Source: Muricoccus pecuniae (GTDB taxonomy: Bacteria > Pseudomonadota > Alphaproteobacteria > Acetobacterales > Acetobacteraceae). Taken from it: 64,000 nucleotides of DNA. The stretch lies in the NCBI RefSeq assembly GCF_014199205.1, contig NZ_JACIJD010000022.1, positions 1 to 64,000 of the forward strand, given 5' to 3'. This document shows positions 55,176 through 63,349 of this stretch, in pieces (position 1 is the first letter of the stretch; each line of letters begins with the position of its first letter). The notes beneath the pieces are model-generated. The model was not told where the DNA came from, did no database searches, and was given only the letters and a program-made list of their open reading frames with translations. Made by a program: the position numbers and the translations under genes.

Positions 55176-56062
55176 CCATTCTCGGCTTCCCGCCGGACCT
55201 CCTCGTTCTTCAAGCCTTCACCGGCCTGGCGCTAGGCGCCGTCTACGTGCTGCTGGCCGTGGGCCTCTCGCTCATCTTCGGCATGCTGACGGTGGTGAAC
55301 TTCGCCCACGGCGCCTTCTTCATGCTCGGCGCCTATGCCGGCGTCTTCCTGCTGGCGGCTGGCGGCAACTTCTGGGTCTGCCTCGTGGGCGTGCCGCTCC
55401 TGGTCGGTGCCGTGGGGTTGTTCGTCGAACGCTTCCTCGTGCGCCGCCTCTATGGGCGTCATATCGACGATCCGCTGCTGCTCACCTTCGGCCTGACCTA
55501 CGTCTTCGTCGAGTTGGTGCGGATCGGCTGGGGCAAGCAGGCCCTGCCTTTCGACGCACCTGAGATCCTCCAGGGGACCGTGGATATCGGGATTGGCTAC
55601 TTTCCGCTCTACCGCCTCTTCGTCATCGGGGTTACGGCGGCCGTGCTGCTCGGCCTCTGGCTCTTTATCGAGCGCACGCGCTACGGGCTGATCATTCGCG
55701 CCGGAGCACGCGACCCGACCATTGTGCGCGTGCTCGGCGTCGATGTCGGACGTGTCTGGCTCCTCGTCTTCGGGCTCGGCACCGGACTTGCGGGGCTGGC
55801 CGGCGTGCTGGCCGCGCCCCTCCAGGGCGTGTCGCCGGAGATGGGCACGACCGTGCTGGCGGAGGCCTTCGTGGTGACCGTGGTCGGCGGCATGGGCAGC
55901 CTCGTCGGCGGCATCGTCGCGGGATTGCTGGTGGGCGTCACCGTAGCGATGAGCGCGCTGCTGTTGCCGGAGATGTCCAAGGTCGCGATGTTCCTGCTGA
56001 TGGCGGTGGTGCTGCTGCTGCGCCCCCAGGGGCTCTTTGGCCGCGCGGGGCTGATGTCGTGA
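55172..56062 (+). CDS. Branched-chain-type ABC permease (LivH)
   Basis: A 296-residue membrane protein with about eight helices and the LivH landmarks FTGLALGAVYVLLAVGLSLI, MLTVVNFAHGAFFMLGAY and VVGGMGSLVGGIVAGLLVG. It overlaps the binding-protein gene by ATGA. Confidence 0.92.
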   Translation: MTILGFPPDLLVLQAFTGLALGAVYVLLAVGLSLIFGMLTVVNFAHGAFFMLGAYAGVFLLAAGGNFWVCLVGVPLLVGAVGLFVERFLVRRLYGRHIDDPLLLTFGLTYVFVELVRIGWGKQALPFDAPEILQGTVDIGIGYFPLYRLFVIGVTAAVLLGLWLFIERTRYGLIIRAGARDPTIVRVLGVDVGRVWLLVFGLGTGLAGLAGVLAAPLQGVSPEMGTTVLAEAFVVTVVGGMGSLVGGIVAGLLVGVTVAMSALLLPEMSKVAMFLLMAVVLLLRPQGLFGRAGLMS

Positions 56063-57000
56063 GGGCTGTGGCTGACTGGTTCTTTCGCCACCCGGTGCTG
56101 GGTGCCGGCTTCTTCATCCTCATCCTGCCTTTCATTACGCCCTACACGGCGCTGGCGGTGATGATCCTCGTCTACGGACTCTACGCGCTCGGCTTCAACA
56201 TCATGTACGGGCATGTCGGGCTACTCTCCTTTGGCCACTCGGCGCTGCTCGGGGGCGGAGCCTATGCCTGCGGCATCGCGCTCGTGCATCTCGGCCTGCC
56301 CTGGGGCGCATGCATCCTTGCCGGAACCCTGGCCGGCACCCTCATCGCCTTCGTCATGGGCGCGCTCGCGGTGCGGACGCGCGGCATCTACTTCGCCATG
56401 GTGACCCTCGCCCTGAGCCAGGTCGCCTATTTCGGCTTCTACCAGGCGGAGCCCTGGACGGGTGGGGAGAACGGGCTGCGCGGCGTCAACCTGCGCACGC
56501 TCGGTATTCCCGGCTTGTCGCTGGACTTCACCACCCCCGCGGTGCGCTACACCGTGATCGGGCTGCTGGTCTGGGGCGCGGTCGCCTTGCTGGCGCGCAT
56601 TCTCGCCAGCCCGTTCGGCGCGGCGATGCTGGCGGTGCGGGAGAACGAGGCCCGCGCGAAGGCCTGCGGCTTCGACGTGCGGCTCGTCCGTCTCCAGGCG
56701 ATGACGCTGTCGGGCGCTTTCTGCGGGCTGGCGGGTGCCCTCTTGGCGTTGCACCTCTCCATCGTCCCGATCGAGACGCTGCACTACACCACCAGCGGCG
56801 TGGCGGTGATGATGGCGATCCTGGGCGGCTCGAACACCTTCTTCGGGCCCTTCGTCGGGGCTGCCGTCTTCCTCTTCCTGGAGAGCGTGGTGAGCACGCG
56901 GACGGAGCACTGGCCGCTGGTTGTCGGCGTTGTCTTCGTCCTCTTCATTCTCCTGGCCCGCCAGGGGATCTGGGGCACGTTGGTGGCGAGGCTGCGATGA
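56059..57000 (+). CDS. Branched-chain-type ABC permease (LivM)
   Basis: A 313-residue partner permease with about nine helices: YGLYALGFNIMYGHVGLLSF, ARAKACGFDVRLVRLQAMTL and GGSNTFFGPFVGAAVFL. The GTG start at 56059 overlaps the previous stop, and its stop overlaps the next ATG. Confidence 0.92.
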   Translation: MRAVADWFFRHPVLGAGFFILILPFITPYTALAVMILVYGLYALGFNIMYGHVGLLSFGHSALLGGGAYACGIALVHLGLPWGACILAGTLAGTLIAFVMGALAVRTRGIYFAMVTLALSQVAYFGFYQAEPWTGGENGLRGVNLRTLGIPGLSLDFTTPAVRYTVIGLLVWGAVALLARILASPFGAAMLAVRENEARAKACGFDVRLVRLQAMTLSGAFCGLAGALLALHLSIVPIETLHYTTSGVAVMMAILGGSNTFFGPFVGAAVFLFLESVVSTRTEHWPLVVGVVFVLFILLARQGIWGTLVARLR

Positions 57001-57743
57001 GCGGGCCGATCCTCAGCGTCGAGGGGCTCGGGATGCGCTTCGGCGGCTTCCGCGCCCTGCACGGCGTCACAGCATCTTTTCCGGCGCGAATGCTGACGAG
57101 CGTGATCGGGCCGAACGGGGCTGGGAAGTCCACCTTCTTTAACCTTATCAGCGGTGCCTTCGCGCCCAGCGAGGGGCGGATCGCCTTTGAGGGGCGCGAC
57201 ATCACCGGCACGCCGCAGCACCGCTTCGCGGCGCTGGGCATCGCCAAGTCCTTCCAGATCACCAACGTCTTCCCCGCGCTTACGGCGCTGGAAAATGTTC
57301 GGATCGCCGCCCAGGCCCTCGTCTCCCGCCATGATGTCTGGCGCCGGCGCGACGAACTGCCCGGCCTCGCGGAGGAGGCGCGTTCCTTGCTGGAGGAGGT
57401 GGGGCTCACCCACCGAGCAGGGGCGCCCGCGGGCAGCCTCGCCCACGGGGAGCAGCGCAGCCTCGAGATCGCCATGGCGCTCGCCAGCCGCCCGCGCCTG
57501 CTCCTGCTGGACGAGCCCACTGCCGGCATGTCCCCCAAGGAGACCGTCGTGGCCATGGAATTGATCCGCCGCCTCGCGCGCGAGCGCACGGTGATCCTGG
57601 TGGAGCACAAGATGAAGCTCGTCATGGGCATCTCGGACCGTTTGCTTGTCCTGCATCACGGGGAACTATTGGCCGAGGGAGCGCCGGAGGAGATCCGCGC
57701 CCATCCCGAGGTGCGGCGCGTCTACCTGGGCGAGCGCGCCTGA
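56997..57743 (+). CDS. Branched-chain-type ABC ATPase (LivG)
   Basis: A 248-residue ATPase: Walker A GPNGAGKST near 39, signature AHGEQRSLEIAMALA, Walker B LLLLDEPTAGM and switch VEHKM. The LAHGEQ signature variant is usual for LivG. Confidence 0.93.
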   Translation: MSGPILSVEGLGMRFGGFRALHGVTASFPARMLTSVIGPNGAGKSTFFNLISGAFAPSEGRIAFEGRDITGTPQHRFAALGIAKSFQITNVFPALTALENVRIAAQALVSRHDVWRRRDELPGLAEEARSLLEEVGLTHRAGAPAGSLAHGEQRSLEIAMALASRPRLLLLDEPTAGMSPKETVVAMELIRRLARERTVILVEHKMKLVMGISDRLLVLHHGELLAEGAPEEIRAHPEVRRVYLGERA

Positions 57744-58447
57744 TGCTCTCGGTCACCGGCCTCGACGCCTGGTACGGCTCCGCCCACATCCTGCAGGACG
57801 TGTCGCTTGAGGTGAAGCGGGGCGAGATCGTCTGCTTGATCGGCCGCAACGGCGCGGGGAAGACGACGACGCTGAAATCCGTCATGGGCCTCCTTCCGCG
57901 CGTGCGGGGCTCCGTACACTTCGATGGGCAGGAGTTGCTGGGCCTACCGGCCCATGCTCGCTACGGTCGTGGCTTGGCCTATGTGCCGGAGGAGCGCCGC
58001 ATCGTTCCCGGCCTGACCGTGCGCGAGAATATCCGGCTGGGCCTTGTCTCTTCCCCGATCCGGAGCCGGGAGGGACAGGTGATCGAGCGCATCGCCGAGA
58101 CCTTTCCTCGCTTGCGGGAGCGGTTGGACCAGCAGGCCACCACCATGTCCGGCGGCGAGCAGCAGATGCTGGCCATCGCTCGCGCGACCGCCTCGGATCC
58201 TGCAATGGTCCTCCTCGACGAACCGAGCGAAGGCATCATGCCCGTGTTGGTGGACGAGATGTTCGAGCTCTTTGCCCGGATGCGCGACGGCGGAACGACG
58301 CTCCTACTGGTGGAGCAGAACGTAGAGCTGGCGCTGGCCATTGCGGACCGCGCCTATGTTATGGACCAGGGCCGCATTGTGCATGCCGATACGGCACGGA
58401 ATCTCCTGGCCGACCCGCGGATCAGAGAGGAATACTGCGCGGTCTGA
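57743..58447 (+). CDS. Branched-chain-type ABC ATPase (LivF)
   Basis: A 234-residue ATPase: Walker A GRNGAGKTT, signature MSGGEQQMLAIARA, Walker B VLLDEPSEGI and switch VEQNVELA. It ends the long hydroxylase/importer operon that begins at 50263; every boundary is an overlap or a very short gap. Confidence 0.93.
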   Translation: MLSVTGLDAWYGSAHILQDVSLEVKRGEIVCLIGRNGAGKTTTLKSVMGLLPRVRGSVHFDGQELLGLPAHARYGRGLAYVPEERRIVPGLTVRENIRLGLVSSPIRSREGQVIERIAETFPRLRERLDQQATTMSGGEQQMLAIARATASDPAMVLLDEPSEGIMPVLVDEMFELFARMRDGGTTLLLVEQNVELALAIADRAYVMDQGRIVHADTARNLLADPRIREEYCAV

Positions 58448-59009
58448 TGCGGCCCTGGGGATTCTACGGGTACAGGACCCGATCAGATGCTTGATCACCA
58501 GGGGTAATCGGGGGTCCGTGTCGCTCATTGGCGATGTGGAGGGGAGGGCGCGTCTGTTCTGGTTTTCGAAAGATCGGCGCAGCGTGAATTGAGCCGTTCA
58601 AGCCCGCAACCAGCCGGGCGCTCACCGGCGAGACGACTGTCGGATCATCGGTCGCAACCTCCAGCGCCCGGAGCGTTCTCCGGACCGTGCACGTTCTCCG
58701 CACAAGCTGCCTCTGGAACTGCGTCGAAATCATCGATCTGGTGGAGATTCAGGAGCGAAGCACTGCGCGTTGGGCCGGGCGGGAATGGCCGCGCCTGAAC
58801 AGCCGTTTCCCACCCAGCTCGGCGGTTCAGGCCCCGGACTGACAGCCTTAGGACACGCGTCGCCACCTCGCCCGCGAGCCGGCTCAAGAGGAGCAAGGCG
58901 ATCCCGCCGGTCACGGGCGGCCTCCCCCTCGTCCCAGGTGCCGGCAGCACGTTCGATCCTTCCGTCGCGAGGCGGATCTCCCCACTTCTGGCCCGGGGAG
59001 GCAGTCCGG
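58448..59009. other. Intergenic region between convergent operons
   Basis: I see no gene in these 562 bases. Several short frames are open on both strands, but none has family-like composition. Both adjoining operons end here. Confidence 0.4.
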
Positions 59010-59978
59010 TCAGTCCGCCTGCACCCGGGCCTCGCGCACCACGCGCCCCCACTTCTCGATCTCTGACGTCAGGAAAGTGCGGAACTGGTCGGGGGAGGAG
59101 GGTGTGGGCTCGCTGCCCTCGCCAGCCAGCCTTGCCATCACCTCCTCCTGCCGCAGGGCACGCCCTACTGCCTCGTTGAGTTGGGTCACGACGGCAGCGG
59201 GCATACGGGCGGGGGCGACAAGGCCCGTCCAGTTCACCGCGTCGAAGCCGGGGAAGCCGGATTCCGCCACCGTCGGCACCTCCGGCAGGGCGCGCATCCG
59301 CTGGGCTGAGGTGACCGCGATCGCGCGCAACTCCCCCGTATCCAGCATCCCTTTCACCGCGAGCGGATTGGCGGAGTAGAGGTCCAGGCGCCCGGCCAGC
59401 ATGTCGGTGACGAGTTGGCCTGCCCCGCGATACGGCACGATCGTCAGGTTCACGCGCGCGGCGAGGGCGACCATCTCGCTGCTCAGGTGGCCGACAGTGC
59501 CGTTGCCGGGATGGGCGGCCGTCAGCTGCCCCGGCCGGGCGCGGGCCGCGGCCACTACGTCCTGCAGGGTGCGGAAGGGTGCGTTGCGCGCCACCACGAA
59601 TACGTTCGGCTGCGACGCGATCAGGGAGACGAGCGCGAGGTCCCGCAGCGGCTGGTAAGGAATGTTGGCGGCGTAGAGTGTCGGGTTGACCGCCAGATTG
59701 GAGGTCTGGCCCATCCCGATCGTATGCCCGTCCGTCGCCTTTGCCACGAGGTCGATGCCGATGTTGCCGCCTGCTCCCGGGCGGTTCTCCGCCACGATGG
59801 TCCAGCCGGTCAGCGCGCCGAGGCGTGCCGCCATCTCCCGCGAGATGACGTCCGTCCCGCCGCCGGGCGGGTAGGGAATGATCAGGCGAATGGGCCGGGT
59901 GGGCCAGGGCTCCTGGGCCGCGGCGCCGCGCGTGACAGCGCTCCCCGCGGCGGCCAGCAGGACGGTGCGTCGGTTCAT
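59010..59978 (-). CDS. TctC/Bug family periplasmic receptor
   Basis: A 322-residue receptor with the signal MNRRTVLLAAAGSAVTRGAAAQ, then IRLIIPYPPGGGTDVISREM, AENRPGAGGNIGID, HPGNGTVGHLSSEM and the VPTVAESGFPGFDAVNW segment. GAGGAGGAAGG precedes the ATG. It is the last gene of the IclR-controlled cluster and is distinct from the other receptor at its head, so the cluster has two receptors but no TctAB genes. Confidence 0.88.
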   Translation of the reverse strand: MNRRTVLLAAAGSAVTRGAAAQEPWPTRPIRLIIPYPPGGGTDVISREMAARLGALTGWTIVAENRPGAGGNIGIDLVAKATDGHTIGMGQTSNLAVNPTLYAANIPYQPLRDLALVSLIASQPNVFVVARNAPFRTLQDVVAAARARPGQLTAAHPGNGTVGHLSSEMVALAARVNLTIVPYRGAGQLVTDMLAGRLDLYSANPLAVKGMLDTGELRAIAVTSAQRMRALPEVPTVAESGFPGFDAVNWTGLVAPARMPAAVVTQLNEAVGRALRQEEVMARLAGEGSEPTPSSPDQFRTFLTSEIEKWGRVVREARVQAD

Positions 59979-59991
59979 GGCCTTCCTCCTC

Positions 59992-61188
59992 TTATTTCTG
60001 CGCCGCGGCGGTGGGCAGGCGTTCCTCCTTGGCTGGCGCCGCGGGCGGCGTGTCGCCCCGCAGCGGCGCCAGCAACTCGTCGTCGTGCTGGCCCGGCCGG
60101 GGAAGGTCGTGGCGCAGCGGCAGCCGCCCGAAGCCGAACACGATCGGCAGGGCCGGAACCGAGGTTGGGCGTCCATCCGGGAGCGTCACCGGCAGCAGGG
60201 CGCCACTCGCGATCAGGTGCGGGTCATCGTAGAGGTCGCCCGGCTGGTTGATCCGGGCAAAGGGCAGGCCTGCCTTCTCGCACAGCGCCTCCAACTCGGC
60301 CGCCGGACGGCGGCCAAGGATGGACTGCACCAGCGGGATCAACGTCTCGCGCGCGGCGGAGCGCTCGTTGTTGGTGGCGTAGGCCCGGTCGAGCAGCGCG
60401 GGCTCAGCCAGGGCTTCGGTGAAGATCTGCCACTGGCGCTCGGTCACCACGCCGACGAAGAGCTGCACGCCGTCCGCCGAGGTGAACACGTCGTAGACCC
60501 CCCAGGCCCGCCGTCCCGCTGCCATGGACGGCGGCGGTGCCCCCGTGATGGCCCCCTGGAGCATGTGGGTGGAGACGAGGAAGGCCGCGTTCTCGAACAG
60601 CCCGGACTGCACCTGCTGGCCGCGGCCCGTCGCCTCCCGCTGGCGCAGGGCGGCCAGGATCGCGATGGCGCCGAACATGCCGCCCATCATGTCGTTGACG
60701 GGGGCGCCCGCGCGCAGCGGGCGGCCGGGCGGGCCGGTCATGGCCGCCAGCCCCGACATCATCTGCACCACCTCGTCCAGCGCGGTCCGGTTCTCGTAGG
60801 GGCCGGGCAGGAAGCCCTTGAGCGAGCAGTAGACCAGCCGCGGGTTGCGGGCGGAGAGCGCGGCGTAGCCCAGGCCGCGCGCCTCCAGCCCGCCAGGGCG
60901 GAAGTTCTCGATCAGGACGTCGGCGCTGTCCACCAGGCGGAGCAGCGTCTCGCGGTCCGTGTCGTCCTCGGTATCGAGCTGGACCGACTTCTTGTTGCGC
61001 GAGAGCGCCGCGAAGAAGCCGGTGCCGCTGCTCGTCAGGTAGCGCGTGCGGTCGCCCTTGCCGCGCGGCTCCACCTTGACGACCTCGGCACCGAGGTCGG
61101 CCAGGACGAGGCCGCAGGTTGGCCCCATGACCATGTGGGTCAGCTCGATGACGCGCACGCCCTCGAGTGGCAGGGGAGCTTCGCTCAT
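59992..61188 (-). CDS. CaiB/BaiF family (class III) CoA-transferase
   Basis: A 398-residue transferase: GVRVIELTHMVMGPT, LGAEVVKVEPRGKGD, SRNKKSVQLDTE, DVLIENFRPGG and APVNDMMGGMFG with the presumed catalytic Asp. I use the ATG at 61188, which overlaps the stop of the lyase gene (ATGA); an ATG three codons earlier exists. Paired with an HMG-CoA-lyase-like enzyme, it probably activates a hydroxy-dicarboxylate to its CoA ester before cleavage. The C-terminal 20 residues are a Pro/Ala/Lys-rich tail. Confidence 0.9.
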   Translation of the reverse strand: MSEAPLPLEGVRVIELTHMVMGPTCGLVLADLGAEVVKVEPRGKGDRTRYLTSSGTGFFAALSRNKKSVQLDTEDDTDRETLLRLVDSADVLIENFRPGGLEARGLGYAALSARNPRLVYCSLKGFLPGPYENRTALDEVVQMMSGLAAMTGPPGRPLRAGAPVNDMMGGMFGAIAILAALRQREATGRGQQVQSGLFENAAFLVSTHMLQGAITGAPPPSMAAGRRAWGVYDVFTSADGVQLFVGVVTERQWQIFTEALAEPALLDRAYATNNERSAARETLIPLVQSILGRRPAAELEALCEKAGLPFARINQPGDLYDDPHLIASGALLPVTLPDGRPTSVPALPIVFGFGRLPLRHDLPRPGQHDDELLAPLRGDTPPAAPAKEERLPTAAAQK

Positions 61189-62162
61189 GCCGCGCACTCC
61201 CTCGCACCGGCGGCGCGCCCGGTGCCCTCGGGCACGGGCCCGCGGGCGGCGTAGGAGAAGCCCTTCTCCGTGCCGACATCAGGCAGGTGGCCGTAGAGCG
61301 CCTCCCCGGGCAGACCCTCGGCCAGCACGCGCCGGGCCTCGGCCAGCTTGCCCAGATCCACGCCGGTGTCGTGGCCCATGGCCTCCAGCATCCAGACCAG
61401 GTCCTCGGTCACGATGTTGCCCGTCGCCCCGGGGGAGTAGGGACAGCCCCCGATCCCGCCCTGGGAGGCGTCGAAGGTCGTCACCCCGACCTCCAGCGCC
61501 GCCACCACGTTCGCCAGCCCTTGGCCGCGCGTGTTGTGCAGGTGCGCGCCGCCCGCCTTGCCGCCTAGTTCCGCGATCAGCCGGGTGAACAGGCGTTTCA
61601 CCTGGGCCGGGTTGGCGTAGCCCACCCCATCCGACAGCCCAACGCTGTCCACCCCGAGTTCAGCGAGCCGGGCGGCCAGCTCGATCACCCAGTCCTCGCT
61701 CACGGGGCCCGCGATGGTGCAGCCGAAGGCGGTGGAGATGCCGATCTCGATGGCGGGGCGCCCGTCGGCGGGCAGGCCATCGCGGTACTCGATCACCCGC
61801 GCCACCTCGGCCAGGACCTGCTCGTGGGTCATGCCGATGTTCGCGATGCTGTGCGGCTCCGACGCAGACACGGGCATGGTGATCTTGTGCGCCCCGGCCT
61901 CCGCCGCGGCCCGCACGCCGCGCAGGTTGGGGGCGAGCGCCAGGACCGTGAGCCCCGGGATCTTGCGGGCGGCGCGGACCACATCCGCCGCGTCCGCCAT
62001 CTGGGGCAGGCGCTTCGGGTTCACGAAGGAGCCGACCTCGATCTCGCGCAGCCCGGCGGTCGCGAGGGCACGGACCCAGGCGATCTTGGCCTCGGTCGGC
62101 ATGGTGCGGCGGATGGATTGAAGGCCGTCGCGCGGGCCGACCTCGCTGACGAGGATGCTCAT
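61185..62162 (-). CDS. Hydroxymethylglutaryl-CoA lyase-like enzyme
   Basis: A 325-residue TIM-barrel lyase of the DRE-TIM family. GPRDGLQ near residue 9 binds metal and base, HLHNTRGQG holds metal-ligand His residues, and GGIGGCPYSPGATGN has the catalytic-loop Cys. It cleaves a 3-hydroxy-3-methyl-type acyl-CoA to acetyl-CoA or pyruvate-like and keto products. Close relatives act on HMG-CoA or citramalyl-CoA, which I cannot separate here. It sits between a receptor gene and the CoA-transferase in one operon. Confidence 0.9.
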   Translation of the reverse strand: MSILVSEVGPRDGLQSIRRTMPTEAKIAWVRALATAGLREIEVGSFVNPKRLPQMADAADVVRAARKIPGLTVLALAPNLRGVRAAAEAGAHKITMPVSASEPHSIANIGMTHEQVLAEVARVIEYRDGLPADGRPAIEIGISTAFGCTIAGPVSEDWVIELAARLAELGVDSVGLSDGVGYANPAQVKRLFTRLIAELGGKAGGAHLHNTRGQGLANVVAALEVGVTTFDASQGGIGGCPYSPGATGNIVTEDLVWMLEAMGHDTGVDLGKLAEARRVLAEGLPGEALYGHLPDVGTEKGFSYAARGPVPEGTGRAAGARECAA

Positions 62163-62193
62163 GGTGTGTGTTCCTGTGTGGCTGGCGCTGACA

Positions 62194-63177
62194 TCACTGA
62201 GGACGGACGCCGGCATCGCGGAGCACGCGCTCCCAGCGCTCCATCTCGGCATCCACGTAGGCCCCCGCCTCGGTCGGCGTGCTGGCGATGATCCGCTCTG
62301 CGCCGAGCTCGACGAGACGCGCCCCGAGCGAGCCCTCGGCCAGCACCGCCGCGACTTCCGCCTGGAGGCGCTCGATGATGGGCTGCGGCGTGCCAGCGGG
62401 GGCCAGCAGCCCCTGCCAGACGGAGAAGGTCGCGTCGGGGAAGCCCGCCTCTGCCACCGTCGGCACGTCGGGCATGACGGCGCTGCGCTGGGCCGACGAC
62501 ACGGCGAGCGCGCGCGCCTGGCCGGCGGTGGCCAGCGGAAAGGCCGTAACCCCGGCGTCGTAGAGCATCTCGAGCCGCCCCGAGATGAGGTCCTGCGCCG
62601 CGGGCGCACTGCCGCGATAGGGAACCTCCTCCATCCTCAGCCCGGCGGCCCGGGTGATCAGGAGGGAGACGAGTTGGAGGGCGCCACCCGTGCCGGTGCT
62701 GCCATAGGAGTACTCGCCGGGCTTCGCGCGGACGCGGGCGACGAACTCTGCGAGGGTCCTGGCCGGGGAGGAGTTCGGCACGAGCAGCACCATCGGGCTC
62801 TCGGCAACGATGGTGACGGGTGTGAGATCCTTCGCGGGGTCGTAGTCCAGCCGGGCGTAGAGCGCGCGGTTCACTGCGTGCCCGGTGTTGGTGAAGAGGA
62901 AGGTCGTGCCGTCGGGGCGGGACTTCGCTACGGCGGCGGCGCCGATGTTGCCGCCCGCGCCAGTCCGGTTTTCCACCACGACGCGCTGGGGCAGGCGCTG
63001 GGAAAGCGTATCGCAGAGCAGGCGGGCGATGACGTCGGTCGGGCCGCCCGGCGCGTAGGGCAGCACCACCCGCACGGGCGCGGTTGGCCATGCCGCCTGC
63101 GCGCGCAGCGTCGCTGGGGCGGCAAGCACGGCAGCGCCTGCCATCAGCGCGCGTCGGGGCAGGTGGCACGGGACCAT
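62194..63177 (-). CDS. TctC/Bug family periplasmic receptor
   Basis: A 327-residue receptor with a signal containing PRRALMAGAAVLAAPATLRAQ, then VRVVLPYAPGGPTDVIARLL, VENRTGAGGNIGAAAV, STGTGGALQLVSLL and the VPTVAEAGFPDATFSVWQ segment. GAGAGGAAA precedes the ATG. It is the first gene of the operon and divergent from the IclR-type regulator. Confidence 0.88.
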   Translation of the reverse strand: MVPCHLPRRALMAGAAVLAAPATLRAQAAWPTAPVRVVLPYAPGGPTDVIARLLCDTLSQRLPQRVVVENRTGAGGNIGAAAVAKSRPDGTTFLFTNTGHAVNRALYARLDYDPAKDLTPVTIVAESPMVLLVPNSSPARTLAEFVARVRAKPGEYSYGSTGTGGALQLVSLLITRAAGLRMEEVPYRGSAPAAQDLISGRLEMLYDAGVTAFPLATAGQARALAVSSAQRSAVMPDVPTVAEAGFPDATFSVWQGLLAPAGTPQPIIERLQAEVAAVLAEGSLGARLVELGAERIIASTPTEAGAYVDAEMERWERVLRDAGVRPQ

Positions 63178-63238
63178 GGGCGTTTCCTCTCTGCGCTGCC
63201 AGGAGCAGGCCTGACGTGGAGACTTTCACTTCACCTAA

Positions 63239-63255
63239 TTTCTGTTTGACAGAAA
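63239..63255. promoter_or_regulatory. Inverted repeat in divergent IclR/receptor promoter
   Basis: TTTCTG TTTGA CAGAAA is a perfect 6-bp inverted repeat with a 5-base centre. The TTGACA inside it (63246-63251) reads as a -35 box for the regulator. The surrounding 63235-63275 is the only AT-rich stretch here. An IclR-type operator is the likely role. Confidence 0.45.
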
Positions 63256-63349
63256 ATATTTATATTCTATGAAAACTCCTAGCGAGGTATCAGCAGGCCC
63301 GTCAACGGGAAAATGCTGGTCTCGCCATCCAGGCTCGGAGGCCTCTCCC

